Below are positions 32,705-45,000 of a stretch of DNA of 64,000 nucleotides, piece by piece. Within the stretch, counting starts at the first letter, position 1, and every line of letters starts with the position of its first letter. The translations under genes and the position numbers were made by a program. Where the stretch lies: positions 186,001 through 250,000 of the forward strand of contig WOFQ01000053.1 in NCBI GenBank assembly GCA_012184525.1, read 5' to 3'. This DNA is from Xenoacremonium recifei. Lineage: Eukaryota > Ascomycota > Sordariomycetes > Hypocreales > Nectriaceae. The notes under the pieces were generated by a model that did no database searches, was not told the origin of the DNA, and was given only the letters and a program-made list of their open reading frames with translations.

Positions 32705-35700
32705 ATGGAGGACCAGCTCGTCCAGCTCCTCGCCGACACGCAGCTCTCGGAGCAGGAGCCCCGCCTCAAGGCCGAGATCCAGCTGAAACACGCCCGCGCG
32801 AATCCTGCATTCCCCGGGTCCTTGGCCAACGTTGCTGCCCATACCTCCATCGGCACCAACATTCGACAGGCGGCCCTGAGCACGCTGCGGCTCTTCATCG
32901 AGAAGAATTGGAGTAACGAAGAGGATCCCGACGAGGATGGCCGCATCCCCATATCGGACGAGGTCCGCGCACAGCTCAAGCAGACGCTCCTGGACCTCTG
33001 CTTGAGCACAGAGGAAGACCGCAAGGTCAAGATCTCTGCTAGGTAAATAAACGTCACTCTTGGGCAGCCGCCCCCTCTCCGACGTGTCACAGACGAGACT
33101 GACAGGATTTCCAACTCTACAGCTATGCCGTCGGCAAGATTGCCATTCACGACTTCCCCGAACAGTGGCCGAATCTTCTGCCTACGATCCTCGGCGTCAT
33201 CCCTGCCGGCACCGATGCCCAGCTTCACGGCGCCCTGCGCGTGCTGGGCGATCTCGTCGACGAGAGCTTGAGCGAGGACCAGTTCTTTTCCATGGCCCGT
33301 GACATCGCCAAGGCCCTGACCGAGGTCGTCTTCAACGAGAACCGAAAAGCCATGCTTCGTGCCCTTGCCATCTCCATTTTCCGCGGTTGCTTTGATATGA
33401 TGAATATGATCAAGGAAGATCATGCGAAAGAAGTCAAGGCCTTTGCCGAGGAGCTCCTCAAGGAATGGAACCCCTTCTTCGTCAACGTCCTCAAGTCGCG
33501 TCTTCCTGAGGCCGACTTGACCACAGGCATCCAGCCCGAAAGCTGGAACCACCCCATCGCGCTGAAGCTGCAAGTCGTCAAGACGCTCCTCAGGATTCGA
33601 CGCGTTTTCCCGAACTTGCTTCTACCCCAGAGCACCACCTTCTTCAGCAGCGTTTGGGAAGAACTGCACCTACTGGTTGGCCCTCACGAGGAGCTCTACA
33701 TCAAGACGGATGCGCAGGGACGACTCGAGGATTCGGACAATCTTCCCTACACCCTGGATCTTCTCGTCTTGGAAGAACTGGATTTCCTCAATCAATGCTT
33801 CAGAGCTCCTCCTGTTCAAGCCGAGTTGGACAGTCAGCTCAAGGCTCATGCCTCGGCACACGAAGTTCCCTGGATGAACGAGATCATGAAGATGATGATC
33901 GCGTATTCGCGCGTAACCCGCGAGGAAGAGGACCTCTGGGACATAGACTGCTCGTTGTACCTCGCAGAGGAGACTTCGGTGTCTGCCAACTACACAGCCC
34001 GCACAGCTGCTGGTGATCTACTGATTAAGATGGGCGAGTGGTTCAACCAGCAGGCTGTCGATGGCTTGTTCGGATACACCAAGTCCCTTTTCACCGACCA
34101 GACGTCCACATGGCGTAGCCAGGAGGCGGCGTTGTATCTCTTTGTCATGTTGGCCAGCGACTTTCAGGACATGGATAAGCCAATTCCTGAGCAAGTTGCT
34201 CATGCCTATCTTGAGCTGGTTGATTACGCCATCAACCGACGCGAAGAGCCTCTTCTCCGCGCCCGAGGCTACCTTGTCGCGAGCATTCTTGCCCGATCAT
34301 TCGAGACTCCCCAGACCTTGCTGGATCGCATAATCAACTCCATCACCGGTGAGGACTCGGAGGTGGTTCAGGTTGCCTGCATCAAGGCTGTTGAAGGCCA
34401 GATCAATTCTGGTCGCGTGAGTCCCGACCGCCAGGTCTCCATCATCAACGCCATTCAGACCTACATGAACGACAAGGACCCTGCTGAGATGGAAGATGCC
34501 GATGAGTTGTTGGTGACCCTTGCAGAGGCCCTCCGCGCCACTATTGGGCTGGACGTTCGAATTGCATTGTCCAATGATGTGACATCTGTCGACCTCCTTT
34601 TCCTGCTCGCCAAGCTTGGAGCTAGCAACTTCCAGGTGACGATGCTGGTCTCGGAGGCTTTTGAGGAAATCGTTGGCAGTCTGAAGGAACCCACTGCTTA
34701 CACCGCGCTCTGCTCCAAGATTCTGCCCACCTTGACAGGCGCCTTCGATGTTGCCAATCTTACGGAGGACAACCCTCTTGTTACTGTGGCTATCGAGCTG
34801 TTGGCCGTCTTGGCTGAGAACGGAACCGAGCCTCTGCCCGCTGGGTTCGTGGCGGCTACCTTCCCCAAGCTGAACCGTCTCTTGATGGAATCTACTGAGG
34901 GAGAAGTTCTCCGCCCAGGATGCGAGACCGTTAAATGGATTCTCCAGCATGACCACCAGCAAGTCTTTGGATGGTCAGACGGGAACGGAAAATCTGGACT
35001 CGAGATCTGTTTGCACATCGTCGACCGTCTGTTGCGACCGGATATCGAGGATAACTCGGCTTCCGAGGTTGGAGGTCTTGCCGCTGAGCTTGTTGAGAAG
35101 GCTGGCACGGAACGTTTAGGACCTTTCCTGCCGCAGCTTCTTCAGGCGGTGGCTCTCAGACTCGCGACAGCCCAAGCTGCAGCCTTTATCCAGTCACTTA
35201 TCATCGTCTTTGCCCGACTGTCTCTCGCCAGCGCTAGTGATGTTGTCGAGTTCCTCAGCCAGATCCAAATCAACGGTGAGAGTGGTCTCCAGGTAGTCAT
35301 GGCAAAGTGGTTGGAGAACTCGATCAGCTTTGCTGGATACGAGGAGATCCGACAAAAGTGAGTTGACTCCTTAATGGAATTGCCTGAGCCATCTCAAGCT
35401 AACCCACGTAGTGTCATCGCCCTTGCTAAGCTCTACTCCCTCAACGACGCCCGACTCGCCCAAACCATGGTCAAGGGTGATTTGATCGTCAACACTGATG
35501 ATGGACTGATTAAGACACGGTCGCGGGCCAAGCAGAGTATGTATACGCCATCTTCTAACTTAGACACTTCTCAGAACATCCTGGATCGGCTCTACGAGAC
35601 GTACAAGAACGAAGAACAGCCAGCTAATATGTCGACCAACTACACAGACCCGGATCAGTACACCATCGTGCCAGCATCTCTCAAGATCATCAAGGTCCTG

Positions 35701-36042
35701 ATTGAAGAGCTTCTGTCGGCATCCGGAGCTCGCGCGGCCGCCAACGCTGCTGCGGCGGCAGTTGCATCAGCGCAATTTGACGACGACGAGAACGACGACG
35801 AGGGCTGGGAGGACGAGGATGACACGCTTGACCTTAGTCTAGGAACGACGAAGAACGACCTCATGTCCTTCATGGAGGCGTCTGCCCAACGCCAGCGCGA
35901 CGACGAGACCCAGGCGTACCTGACCGACTTCTTCATTCGCTGCGGCCGCGAGAACATTGCCAACTTCCAGGAGTGGTACAACATGCTCACAGAAGACGAG
36001 AAGGCCAAGCTCAACCAGGTCGCCAGCTCAGCGGGGCAATAG
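32705..36042 (+). CDS. KAP114: importin-9 / Kap114-type karyopherin
   Basis: Nuclear import receptor of the importin-beta superfamily; relatives carry histones H2A-H2B and TBP. Exons are 32705-33042, 33123-35357, 35412-35536 and 35648-36042 (1030 aa). The N-terminal Ran-binding/importin-beta-N region contains ANPAFPGSLANVA and NIRQAALSTLRLFIEKNW. HEAT repeats fill the middle (YAVGKIAIHDFPEQWPNLLP, QEAALYLFVMLASDF). Near the C-terminus is an acidic stretch (about 944-960, DDDENDDEGWEDEDD), as in importin-9. The third intron (35537-35647, 111 bp, GTATGT...CAG) is a multiple of three with no stop. I call it an intron because removal yields TRSRAKQNPDQYTIV, the family pattern. Confidence 0.94.
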
Positions 36043-36588
36043 AATGTCCCTGTAACCTTGAAGCAATGGACCCGAACGGCATTCGATTCTATGACCTCGT
36101 CCCGCAAACGGTTCATGCGGAAGAAGAACGCTGCTGTGTGGGAGATGGGGTGGTGATGAGCAGGTCTTTATGAGATATACGACTCGTAAGTAAATAGAGC
36201 ATAGCGCGAAGGAAGTGGTTTGCGACACAAAACATGTGGATAGACGACGATGCTGGGGAGGAGAGCACGAAGGCAGCTTCATGTTATTTATTAATTGCGA
36301 CGGAGCGAACGTTCACGATGGAGGATGGCTAGGCCATGCACCAAACACCCTGCACTGTTATTAGGCGAGCAGATGAGTTGAGAGACCCCTAAAATAGCAA
36401 ACATCAAGTACGTAAAAATGAACGAGACAGAGTTTGAATGAACTCATATGACACATCTTAAATTCAACGTGATTATCATCAGACTGCTATTTGTGCTATT
36501 ACTGGTACAATCTCGTTCCTCGTCACTTCGTTCCCTAGTAGTACAGTTCTGATTCCAACGTCCAACACCCTATCCTTTCTCAAAGAGC
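36043..36588. other. convergent 3' regions
   Basis: AT-rich sequence between the importin (+) and PI31-like (-) ends. No gene supported. Confidence 0.5.
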
Positions 36589-37801
36589 TTAGATGATATC
36601 TCCTCCGAATCCTCCTCCAAAACCAACCCCAAATCCTCCACCGAAGGGTCCTCCTCTCCCATTCCCAGGCCCAGGGAATCTCGGGTTACCACCCGGCCCA
36701 ACGGGATCCCAGCGTGCCCCCGGCGGCGCCTGCGGATCAAAACCGGCCTGTCCACCACTGCCTCCCTGGCCCGTGAACAGCGGATCATCAAACGTCGGAT
36801 GCATGCCCGACGAACCGCCTGGCCTTGGCAGCCCACCTCCGACAAAGCTTCCCCTCAACGGATCGTGCGGACCTAGGCCTGGCGGATTCAAATCATCGTG
36901 GCCGATGTTGAAGGGCGGCAGACCGGGTGGCTGAGCGCGGTTCGCGGGGCGGAGCATCTCATACTCGTCCTCGAAGCCTGGCGGTGGGAAGTCGCCGGCG
37001 GGCACGGGCGGTACGGAGGCTTGTGGGCGGGGATCTTGGAGGCCGAGGTTGGCGGGGTTGTCGTCGCGCAGGGGGGCTGAGGGATCGGAGGACGGAGGTT
37101 GGCGGTCGTTGTGGAATTCGCGGGCGGTTTGGGCGTCGGGGTTGGGGGGTGGCAGGGTGCTAGTGAGGGGGGCGAGGATGTCGGTTCGGATGGCGCGGAG
37201 GAGGTCTAGATATGCGTTAGCACTGATATAATATGCGGGGGATTATGGAAGTACCGTTTACTGCTGCTTCGGAGGCCAGCGTGCGCCTGATCTTGGCGGC
37301 TAGGTCGCTCCGATCCTCGTTCTCGCCGTTCATCGTGATCCGGAGCGGCAGGGCCGACGAATTGACAATGTCCCGCGTCGCGCGCTCTACGCGATATATG
37401 TTCTCATCCCCAATGACTAGTCCGCGTACTTCGAAGCGGGTGCCCATGCGATCGACGCGGATAACGAGGCGGGTGGTGCTGCGCGGATGCGAATATACGA
37501 AGGTCAAGGACCCGAAGCCGTTGTTCCACTGGGGAGGCAGCCGCGGTTGGAGGGACTGGCATTCTGCTACACGGCCATTAGCGATGATACTAGACGCGTA
37601 AGAGAGGGGAGACATACGAAGGGGCTTGTCCTCGTTGAAGCCTTGCAGCTCAAAGCCCTGCGCGGCGATAAAGGCATGGACGAGCAGTCCAAGCACGTCG
37701 TAGGAGCTAGCGAGGTCGGAAGATTCGTCGCCGGCGGGGTGCGTGGGCACGGCGTCGGCCATGCGCTGGCAGAGGTCGGTGAAGCTGATGTCTGTCTCCA
37801 T
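36589..37801 (-). CDS. PI31-type proteasome regulator
   Basis: Exons are 37801-37618, 37566-37255 and 37205-36589 (370 aa). The N-terminal FP-type globular domain (about 15-165: SYDVLGLLVHAFIAAQGF, QWNNGFGSLTFVYSHPRS, TRFEVRGLVIGDENIYRV) binds proteasome or Fbxo7-type partners in relatives. It is followed by a Pro/Gly-rich C-terminal region with HPTFDDPLF and DPQAPPGARWDPVGP, the conserved PI31 signature, and a Gly/Phe-rich end. PI31 (PSMF1) modulates 20S activity and aids proteasome assembly and transport. I start at the ATG giving METDISF because upstream in-frame sequence is low-complexity. Introns are 51 and 49 bp. Confidence 0.9.
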
Positions 37802-38449
37802 TGTGATGGATGTTGTGTGAAGGTTGGGAGGTGTGGCGATGTTGAGGAGAGGAGAGGGAACGTTGAAATAGTTCAGAGGATGGAGGGGTTGGATAGCGTC
37901 ATGGCGCTTGCTGCCTTCAGCCCTATAAGTGGATCCGCGGGGTAGAGGCGTTGAAGGCTGGAGCGAAGGAGGTTGGAGTGATGGCGGAAAGAGGTGATTG
38001 ATTGGGAGTTTGGGCACTGATTCGAGATACTACCCAATGCGATTCATTTCTTTTTCTGATACTACCCCATTCAGAGCTGAAGATTGAATGGGTTGCGTGG
38101 CGTGTGTCAAGAACGCCAAGGCACAGCCAGGGTCCATGATTCTTTTGCCTTGCGGCCCAACCTCTCTGTTAGCCTGCTGTTCTCCCAAATATGCACAGCC
38201 TTTTTACAGTTTCTTACGAGAATGGGGTTATACTCCACACCGGGAAGAAGCCTAGAGATATCTGGGCAAATCAGGTTGCCAATGAAAAGGTCCCTGCGGA
38301 TTTTGATGAGCGTCCAGTTACACAGCCCCAATGGCGGTCTGAAGTCAGGCAGTCAACCCAGCAGCCCAATATCCTTTGCCAAACAATCGAACTAACTTGA
38401 TTCAACATATCTTCACGATCCTATTGTGAACGACCACAAGACGCTCATC
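37802..38449. other. divergent intergenic region (PI31-like / HET gene)
   Basis: It holds both promoters. GC content falls towards the HET gene. No further gene is supported. Confidence 0.45.
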
Positions 38450-40534
38450 ATGTACCAAAAGCTTTGCGGAAAGCGCGAGATCCGGCTGATGACACTGGCT
38501 CCTGCCCAACAAGCATCTGATCCGTTGGTTTGCCACCTCAGGCGGGAGCAGCTCAACCCAGCGCTCTCGTACGAAGCTCTTTCATATGAATGGAAAGAAG
38601 AAGAAGGGTTCTACGACATCACTTGCGACTCTGTCCACCTCAGTATTACGCGCAATTTAGCAGCAGCACTACAGGCCTTGCGTCTTTGTGAAAGCCCCAG
38701 GGTCCTGTGGGTTGACGCTATATGCATAAACCAGACCGACAAAGAGGAGAAATCGAAGCAGATTCCTCTCATGCGAGATATTTATGCTTCAGCTCGATCA
38801 GTTCTTTCCTGGCTCGGTCCGAGCTTCCCAGGAGTCGAAAAAGCGTTCAAGATTTTTCCGTATCTCGCCTTGGTCCGTATTGAACGAGATCATCCCAGAA
38901 GACTAGACACAGAGAAATCAAAGGACAATGAACCGATTATTTTGCAACGTCCAAAACACGGTTCTATCATCCAGTCTAGGAAGGGATATGCCGTCTCGTT
39001 TGACCGAAGTTCATCAACTCAACATACAATCCAGCGAAATCCAGAGCTTGACGACGATACGATCTTCAAATTCGATGACGATGAGGTTTGGAAAGCAATC
39101 GACAGACTTCTTACCAGTTCCTACTTTCAAAGATCATGGATCATTCAGGAAGTGGCTGTTGCTGAGGAGGTCTATGTCCTCTGCGGTCAACATACTATTC
39201 CCTGGGAGATTTTTCAACTGGCGCACGAGGGCCGAGCATCGCTGAAATTCCAGGTTTCCGAGATCTTCAGAGGAAGCGGAGTACTAGCAACGTCTTTCAT
39301 TCAGCATGCCCGAGTACGATACAGAAACTATGAGAGACAGGCGGCTCCTGGGACACCTAAATGTCTTTATCTGGGAACTCTTATGGAGATGTTCGCTTTT
39401 ACAAAAGCGAGGGACCCTCGCGACCGGGTTTATGCCGCTTTAGGGATTGTCAACCCTCCGAGCCTCTGTTGGGACATAGTCCCGGACTACAATAAGTCAG
39501 TCGAGGACGTTTTCTATGAAGCCAGCTGCAACATCATTCAAACGACTGGAGAACTCGGGCTTTGGTCTACCAGGACCTTACATAGTAGGAGAAATGTGCT
39601 CGGGCTTCCTTCATGGGTACCTGAATGGAGTATGGAACCTTGCATCGAAGCATTTGAGTTTGCTAGCCCGAAGTTCAGCCCGGGTTTTCGGGGCAATCCT
39701 GAAGTCCAGGGTCGCAGCCTGCATGTGGACGGCTATTTAGTGGATGAAGTGGACAAAAGGTTCCCAATAAACGATGAAAGCACAGTACATCAGCTTGTTA
39801 TGAAGCTGGATAGCTGGCTTCAACAGCACGGTATGGACATGTTCAGCACCTACGCTACAAACACCTCCGGGTTCGTTGATCATGCGATGAAAATGCCTCT
39901 CTCGCAAGAAATTAGAGACGAAGCAAATCAACTTCTCCTGGAATTCGACGACCTGCCGCCCATTGCCGACGAAGCTATTCGCTGCGCAAGCAAGGGTGAT
40001 GCCCACCTCCTTAACAATACACTCTTGAATATTGAAGCAATGTCGTCAACCCTAATCGCATCAAGCCGCCGCCGAAAAGGGGCCGTCAAACGTATGGGAT
40101 ACTATCTCTTCCTCGCTATTATCTATTTCATGGCAAAGCTCATAAGTGAAGAAGATTGTACGTTAGCTAGTGGGCTGCCCAAGGCGTTTAACCACTGGCT
40201 TATGGCAGCCGTAACTCTGTCTTCAGTTGGGTTAAACAAAAAGATGTTTGAAGAAATATATGTGGAACACCTCATAAGACACCTGCCAATACAGGGTCGC
40301 ATAGAGGACTGCTTTTTCGTTACTAAAAAGGGCCTCTTTGGCCGTGCCCCAGCTGAGACGGTTCAACCTGGTCAGGTTGTTGCTGTTCTTGGGGGCACTT
40401 ATCTTCCTTGTATGCTGGAGAGGAGAGAGAACCATTTTCGACTCGTTAGTCACGCATATGTGGAAGGAATCATGATTTGGGAAAGCATACCTGCTCAGAT
40501 GCTTGGGAATATGCAAAGAATTGAGATTAGATAG
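38450..40534 (+). CDS. HET-domain (heterokaryon incompatibility) protein
   Basis: Intronless, 694 aa. HET domain at about 35-215: LSYEWKEEEGFYDITCD, LAAALQALRLCESPRVLWVDAICINQ (catalogued HET block), KSKQIPLMRDIYASARSVLSWLG, then YFQRSWIIQEVAVAEEVYVLCG. DPRDRVYAALGI and LPSWVPEW continue the standard order. A hydrophobic stretch GYYLFLAIIYFMAKLI (about 545-560) may cross or touch a membrane. The end (GQVVAVLGGTYLPCMLERR..YVEGIMIWE) is the usual HET-protein C-terminal module. Such proteins trigger cell death after fusion of unlike strains, but most genes with this domain are untested. The start is the ATG before YQKLCGKREIRL; the open frame extends 8 codons upstream only through a GTG. Codon usage is more AT-rich than in its neighbours. 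Confidence 0.93.
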   Translation: MYQKLCGKREIRLMTLAPAQQASDPLVCHLRREQLNPALSYEALSYEWKEEEGFYDITCDSVHLSITRNLAAALQALRLCESPRVLWVDAICINQTDKEEKSKQIPLMRDIYASARSVLSWLGPSFPGVEKAFKIFPYLALVRIERDHPRRLDTEKSKDNEPIILQRPKHGSIIQSRKGYAVSFDRSSSTQHTIQRNPELDDDTIFKFDDDEVWKAIDRLLTSSYFQRSWIIQEVAVAEEVYVLCGQHTIPWEIFQLAHEGRASLKFQVSEIFRGSGVLATSFIQHARVRYRNYERQAAPGTPKCLYLGTLMEMFAFTKARDPRDRVYAALGIVNPPSLCWDIVPDYNKSVEDVFYEASCNIIQTTGELGLWSTRTLHSRRNVLGLPSWVPEWSMEPCIEAFEFASPKFSPGFRGNPEVQGRSLHVDGYLVDEVDKRFPINDESTVHQLVMKLDSWLQQHGMDMFSTYATNTSGFVDHAMKMPLSQEIRDEANQLLLEFDDLPPIADEAIRCASKGDAHLLNNTLLNIEAMSSTLIASSRRRKGAVKRMGYYLFLAIIYFMAKLISEEDCTLASGLPKAFNHWLMAAVTLSSVGLNKKMFEEIYVEHLIRHLPIQGRIEDCFFVTKKGLFGRAPAETVQPGQVVAVLGGTYLPCMLERRENHFRLVSHAYVEGIMIWESIPAQMLGNMQRIEIR

Positions 40535-40851
40535 GTTGTTGAATACCAAAGATTTCTCATTTGTACTGGACGAAGAGTTGGTATATCAAAGCCGCTCAGC
40601 TTGGCATCGAGGCTGATGGGAATCAAGGGCAAGAAGAAGATGAACAAATGAAGATAGCAGCAGTAGAGAAGCTATGTGGAGAAATAAGCTTACACTCGAG
40701 GTGTGGAGTTGTACAACACGAGGCGATTTAAAGAGTTCAGTCTTATGCTGCCTTACATCATCCACGTGATATCGCGTTTCCCCTCCACGCGAACCGTCAC
40801 GTCTCCCCTCCCCCTCCTCCTCAACACCACTCCCACCATCACCAACCCACA
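40535..40851. other. short intergenic region before rev7-like gene
   Basis: Contains the HET gene 3' side and the rev7-like promoter/leader, which is strongly C-rich just before the ATG. Nothing else seen. Confidence 0.45.
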
Positions 40852-41739
40852 ATGGCCACCCCCCAACCCGACCCCGAACCTCCCACCCTCACCGCCACCC
40901 TCGCCTCCCCACTCCTCGCCTCCTTCACCACCTTCCTCACCGTCACATTTCACACCATCCTCTACCACCGCCGCCTCTACGCGCCCACGACCTTCCTCAC
41001 CGCCCGCGCCTACAACCTCCCCGTGCACCAATCGCGCCACCCCGGACTCTGCACCTGGATCGCCGACGCCGTCGCCGCCATCGCCGAGCAGCTCCGCGCG
41101 GGCGCTGTGCGCAGAGTCGTGCTGGCTGTGCATGAGAAGACGAGCGCTAAGGTGATTGAGAGGTGGGTGTTTGATGTGGAGGCGTTTCCGGTCTGGGGCG
41201 AGATGATGATGGAGGAGGATGAGGAGGAGCAGGAGGAGGAGGAGGAGGAGGAGAGGAGGAGTGAGGGTGAGGAGCTGAATTGGGCGGATGTGGATGAGGC
41301 GCTGAGGGGGGCGTTGAGGAGGATTTCGTATGCGGCCGAGGGGATGCCCAAGGTGCCGGACGGAAGCACGTTCACGGTGGCCGTTGAGTTGCGTGACGAG
41401 GCACCAGCGCCTATCGGAGTGAGTCCCTCTATACTTTATCTAACGCACAGCGCAGGAATTGACTGATGTGTCCAGCATCCCCAACCTTGGATCCCATCGC
41501 AACCACAGCTTCAGCCTCCAACTGAGACCAACCCAGACCATGGAACAGCCCTCGGCGGCGCCAGCACAACACCCATCCGCAGCGTGCAAGCTGGCCCTCT
41601 ATTCTTCGAATGCTGGGTCGAGCAAGGCGCTCCTGAAACTAAAGAGCCTACCTCGGGCACTTCAGGGTCATCGTCACAGTTTCAGTCGCAAGATACACGC
41701 AATAAACCATCATCATCATATTTCATGCCGCCTCCCTAG
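40852..41739 (+). CDS. rev7: Rev7/MAD2B HORMA protein (DNA polymerase zeta subunit)
   Basis: Exons are 40852-41418 and 41476-41739 (276 aa). The HORMA domain spans most of the protein: FLTVTFHTILYHRRLYAPTTF, YNLPVHQSRHPGLCTWIADAV, VRRVVLAVHEKTSAKVIERWVFDVEAFPVW. It is interrupted by a Glu-rich insert (about 125-145) coded by a GAG repeat. The C-terminal part has IRSVQAGPLFFECWVEQG, matching the safety-belt side of Rev7. Rev7 joins Rev3 in translesion synthesis and limits end resection in animals. The 57-bp intron has a GTGAGT donor and CTGAC branch. It converges on the RhoGEF gene with only 270 bases between them. Confidence 0.88.
41211..41263 (+). repeat. GAG/GAT triplet repeat in rev7
   Basis: Near-continuous GAG triplets coding for a Glu run inside the HORMA domain. 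Trinucleotide tracts like this are prone to length change. Confidence 0.7.
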
Positions 41740-42009
41740 CAATGTTTCCTACCAAGCCATGATGCTGATCCTCAACCCCAACCCTAAAGCCAAGATCCCA
41801 GTCCCGGCTAGAAGCAACAAGTAAACCATTCCGCGTATCTCATGCCATGATATGCCGTTCCATCGTCGTCCGTACAACGTTCCTCATAAGCAACCCCCAT
41901 GCCGGAACACAGCGTAATATACATATCTCCCTACACGACAGAGCCAGCCCAAGCCAAGAGCTGTCCCTCTCTAAAGTCGCTGCCGCAGCGCCCCGGCCAC
42001 CAGCACCTC

Positions 42010-45000
42010 CTACTCGGTGCCGCCCTTCAGGGCTGCGCGCAGGCTCACCATCTCGCGTCGAAGTCGCGCATTCTCCTTCTTCAGCCGGGCCGTCTCCTCG
42101 CCCTGGTCGCGTAGCCGCGCCATCAAGTCCTCTTTGTCGTCCTTGCCCTTACCCTTCAGGGCACGCACAATCTTGCCGAGCTCGCCGTTGAAGCGCTCAT
42201 ACAGGATCTCGTTCTCTGCCACCGCCTCCTTGTACAGCTGGTCAATGGCCCGCACCTTGGCCTCAGACGCCTTAACTGTGGTTTCCATGTCTTGCTGGAT
42301 CGCCTCTTGTCGCTCCTGTAGTTCACGGACCGTTGCAGGCACCTGCTCCTCAAGGTTTCGGAGTGATGCTGCAAGTCGTCTCACGTCAACTGACTGTGAG
42401 CTAGGGGGACGACTGGTGTTGACGCGCGCCATTTCCTCGCCGATCTTGGATAGCTCTGACCGTAGCGAAGCGTCCACCTCGTCGAGGGCCTGCTTGTCTG
42501 TTTGCAGCCGCTCGCGGAGCTTCTGCGGCGATTGGAGACGAAGGCGCTGTGTTCCAGCCCGGTTGGGGCTTGAACTGGATCCAGGACGACTGTTGGGTTC
42601 TGATCCCGGTGTCTGTTGACGTGATGATGGCCGTAGAACTGGGATATTTGTGGTAGAGAGGATACGGGAGTGTCGTTGGCTCTTTGTGGGTGACCCCTGG
42701 TCTTGTTTGGTCGGCGAGTCAGCACCGTCTAGACCGGTCTGAGACGCGTCTGCGACATTCTCCTTTTGCCGCGATGACCGAAGTGTCTGAGCCACAACAG
42801 GGCTAATCGGTATGCGGGATGCCATCGCAGTCGTGGCCTTGGGGCTAGAATTGAATCTTTCCGACGTCTGCTTCGTGTCCTGCAGCGGCTGCAGCGTTTC
42901 GTCTTCATCATCGCCCAGCGATGCCGCCGCCATCAGTGCCTTCAGGTCGGAGAGCGAACTGCGCCTCTTCTTCCGTGGTGACCTGGGCGGCGGTGCCTCT
43001 ATTTCAGGCTCTCCAATCGTCTCCAGCGGGCGATGTGAGCTGCCGGGTCGTTGCAGCTCATCAAACGCCCCTGCAATGGGCGGTCGATCCTTGGACCCCG
43101 GCCGCCGCTGCAGCTTCTTGGGCAGTGTGTTATCGTCAATGGACCTTGAACGTCCGAGTGAACCCTTGGACAAGCTTGTGGCCTCGCCCGTAGCGGGATT
43201 TCTGTGCTTGCTGAGCGTTCGCCACATCGAAGAGCGATCGTCTTTGCTGTTCTGCCGTAGCAGCGTGTCGAAGCCAAACTTGCGCCGAAGCGAAGAGGTA
43301 TTTGAGACCAGAGACGGCGTGTATGACTTGTTTCCCCTGATCGCCGAGTTGATTGACTCGTAAGTCGAGCTGTCCAGGTTGAAGCTGTGGTTCAGCCCTG
43401 GCTCTTCGAATATCCGATCACAGTCATCAACAAGTCGATCGAGAAGGTTGATGTATGTAGCAGCTGTCCCATCGTGTACGAGCAGCTCGGCAAACGCAAG
43501 CGTTAACATACCCCGGTCACTGTCGTTGCCACATCCATCAAGAAGATCTGCAAGCAGTTTTATGAGGGCTGTAAATGCCCGTCGGTTCTGTGGCGCCATG
43601 TCGCCAAACAAGAAGTTCACAAAGTCTGCAAAATCTCCAGGGACCCTCCTATTCAGTCGCCCTTGCAGTGTATCGAGTGACCGCTGGCTCATCACTGGGC
43701 CCATCTGCTCTGTCCAGGCTATGCGGAGGAACTTTCCAAAAGCAACAAAGATGACTTCCGTTCCGAGTTCCGCAGCAGCCTCAAAGTCAAAGGGGCTCTC
43801 GATCAGTCGATTGTAGAGATCATTTACCGCTAGTTCGTCCGCAAATGCACGGTTCATCAGTATGCGGCTAACGATCAATCCCTTGCGAGTTTGAAGCGCA
43901 GCGACGTATCCAGTGAAGGTTTGTTCGAGTCGTACTAGTGGGTTCTCCGGACGCAGTTCGTCTGTAGAGGCCGCGGCATCTTTACCCTTGACAGAGCCGA
44001 AGATGGAGTGTTGGCTGTTATTCCGGCTGATAGACGGAACCTGGCGTTGGTGTTTAGAACCGGACGTAATGGTCTCTGAACTTCCACCCCAGAAACTGGA
44101 CAGGAGTTTGACAGGTGAAGATGCTAAGAAGGAGCGAGTTTTCTCGGCTCTACTCGATAGATTGAGAGCCCCCAGCATCTTCGAGTAATAAGACACAAGT
44201 GGTGTCATAAGGTTCATGTTACCAACGTTATGTTGCGTGCTGAGGAGTTGAATGACTATACAATGTCAGTCTATTGTAGTGAAGGTACGTCGAAACTCTT
44301 ACCTCGGCGTGACATAGTCGGCAGAAAGTCTTCCAGAGCGACCTCGTCCTGAAACTGTCTGCCGTTTAACCCAACAGTGAGCAACGAGACTCTCCGCATA
44401 TCATTGCTTGTCACGTTGACCACTATCTCGACACCATAGTGGCCGACGGGTGCCCCTTTAGTACCTCTTTCATGGTCGACCACAACTCGTATCGGAGCCG
44501 GCTCCTTGCGGCCCTCAACAAGTTGATCGGCGCCCTCTTGGAACACGGCGGCGTGCAAGCCCATATTACTATCAGGCATGCGGATCGACCGAAGTGTCCA
44601 GCAAGGGTCTTCTCGCTCGGCCTCCGAGAATCTCGCCTCTACTCGAGCCTTGACAACATCTTCTCCCCATTTGGCTGCCTTGCCGTCGAAGGATTCCTGG
44701 AGCAAAAAGCAGCGGGATGTGGAGGACGGCTTGACTCTGTGCTCGCCAAGGTGAGCTCCCTTCATATCCTGAATGGAAGTCATCCAAACGAGCGCCCCGT
44801 CCAAAGATTCGGTGAACCGAACATCAGCCATAGGATGCCATCCCGTAAATGCGAACTCATATGAAGCTGGCCCACCTGCTGCATTGGTCATGGAGATCAG
44901 CAAACCGGCAGCAGATGGCTTGTCAATCTCTCGAAGCAGGTCGCGGCCCGTCATATGACCAGCAAGCTTCTTCAAGATAATGATGCAATCTGAAAATAGG

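Noticed and set aside
38426..38449. GTG start upstream of the HET gene ATG
   Set aside because: Nuclear fungal genes rarely start at GTG, and the ATG at 38450 fits the family N-terminus.
44256..44302. Gene boundary between two large minus-strand frames (two genes)
   Set aside because: A 47-bp intron with good donor, CTGAC branch and acceptor joins them in frame, so they form one RhoGEF gene.
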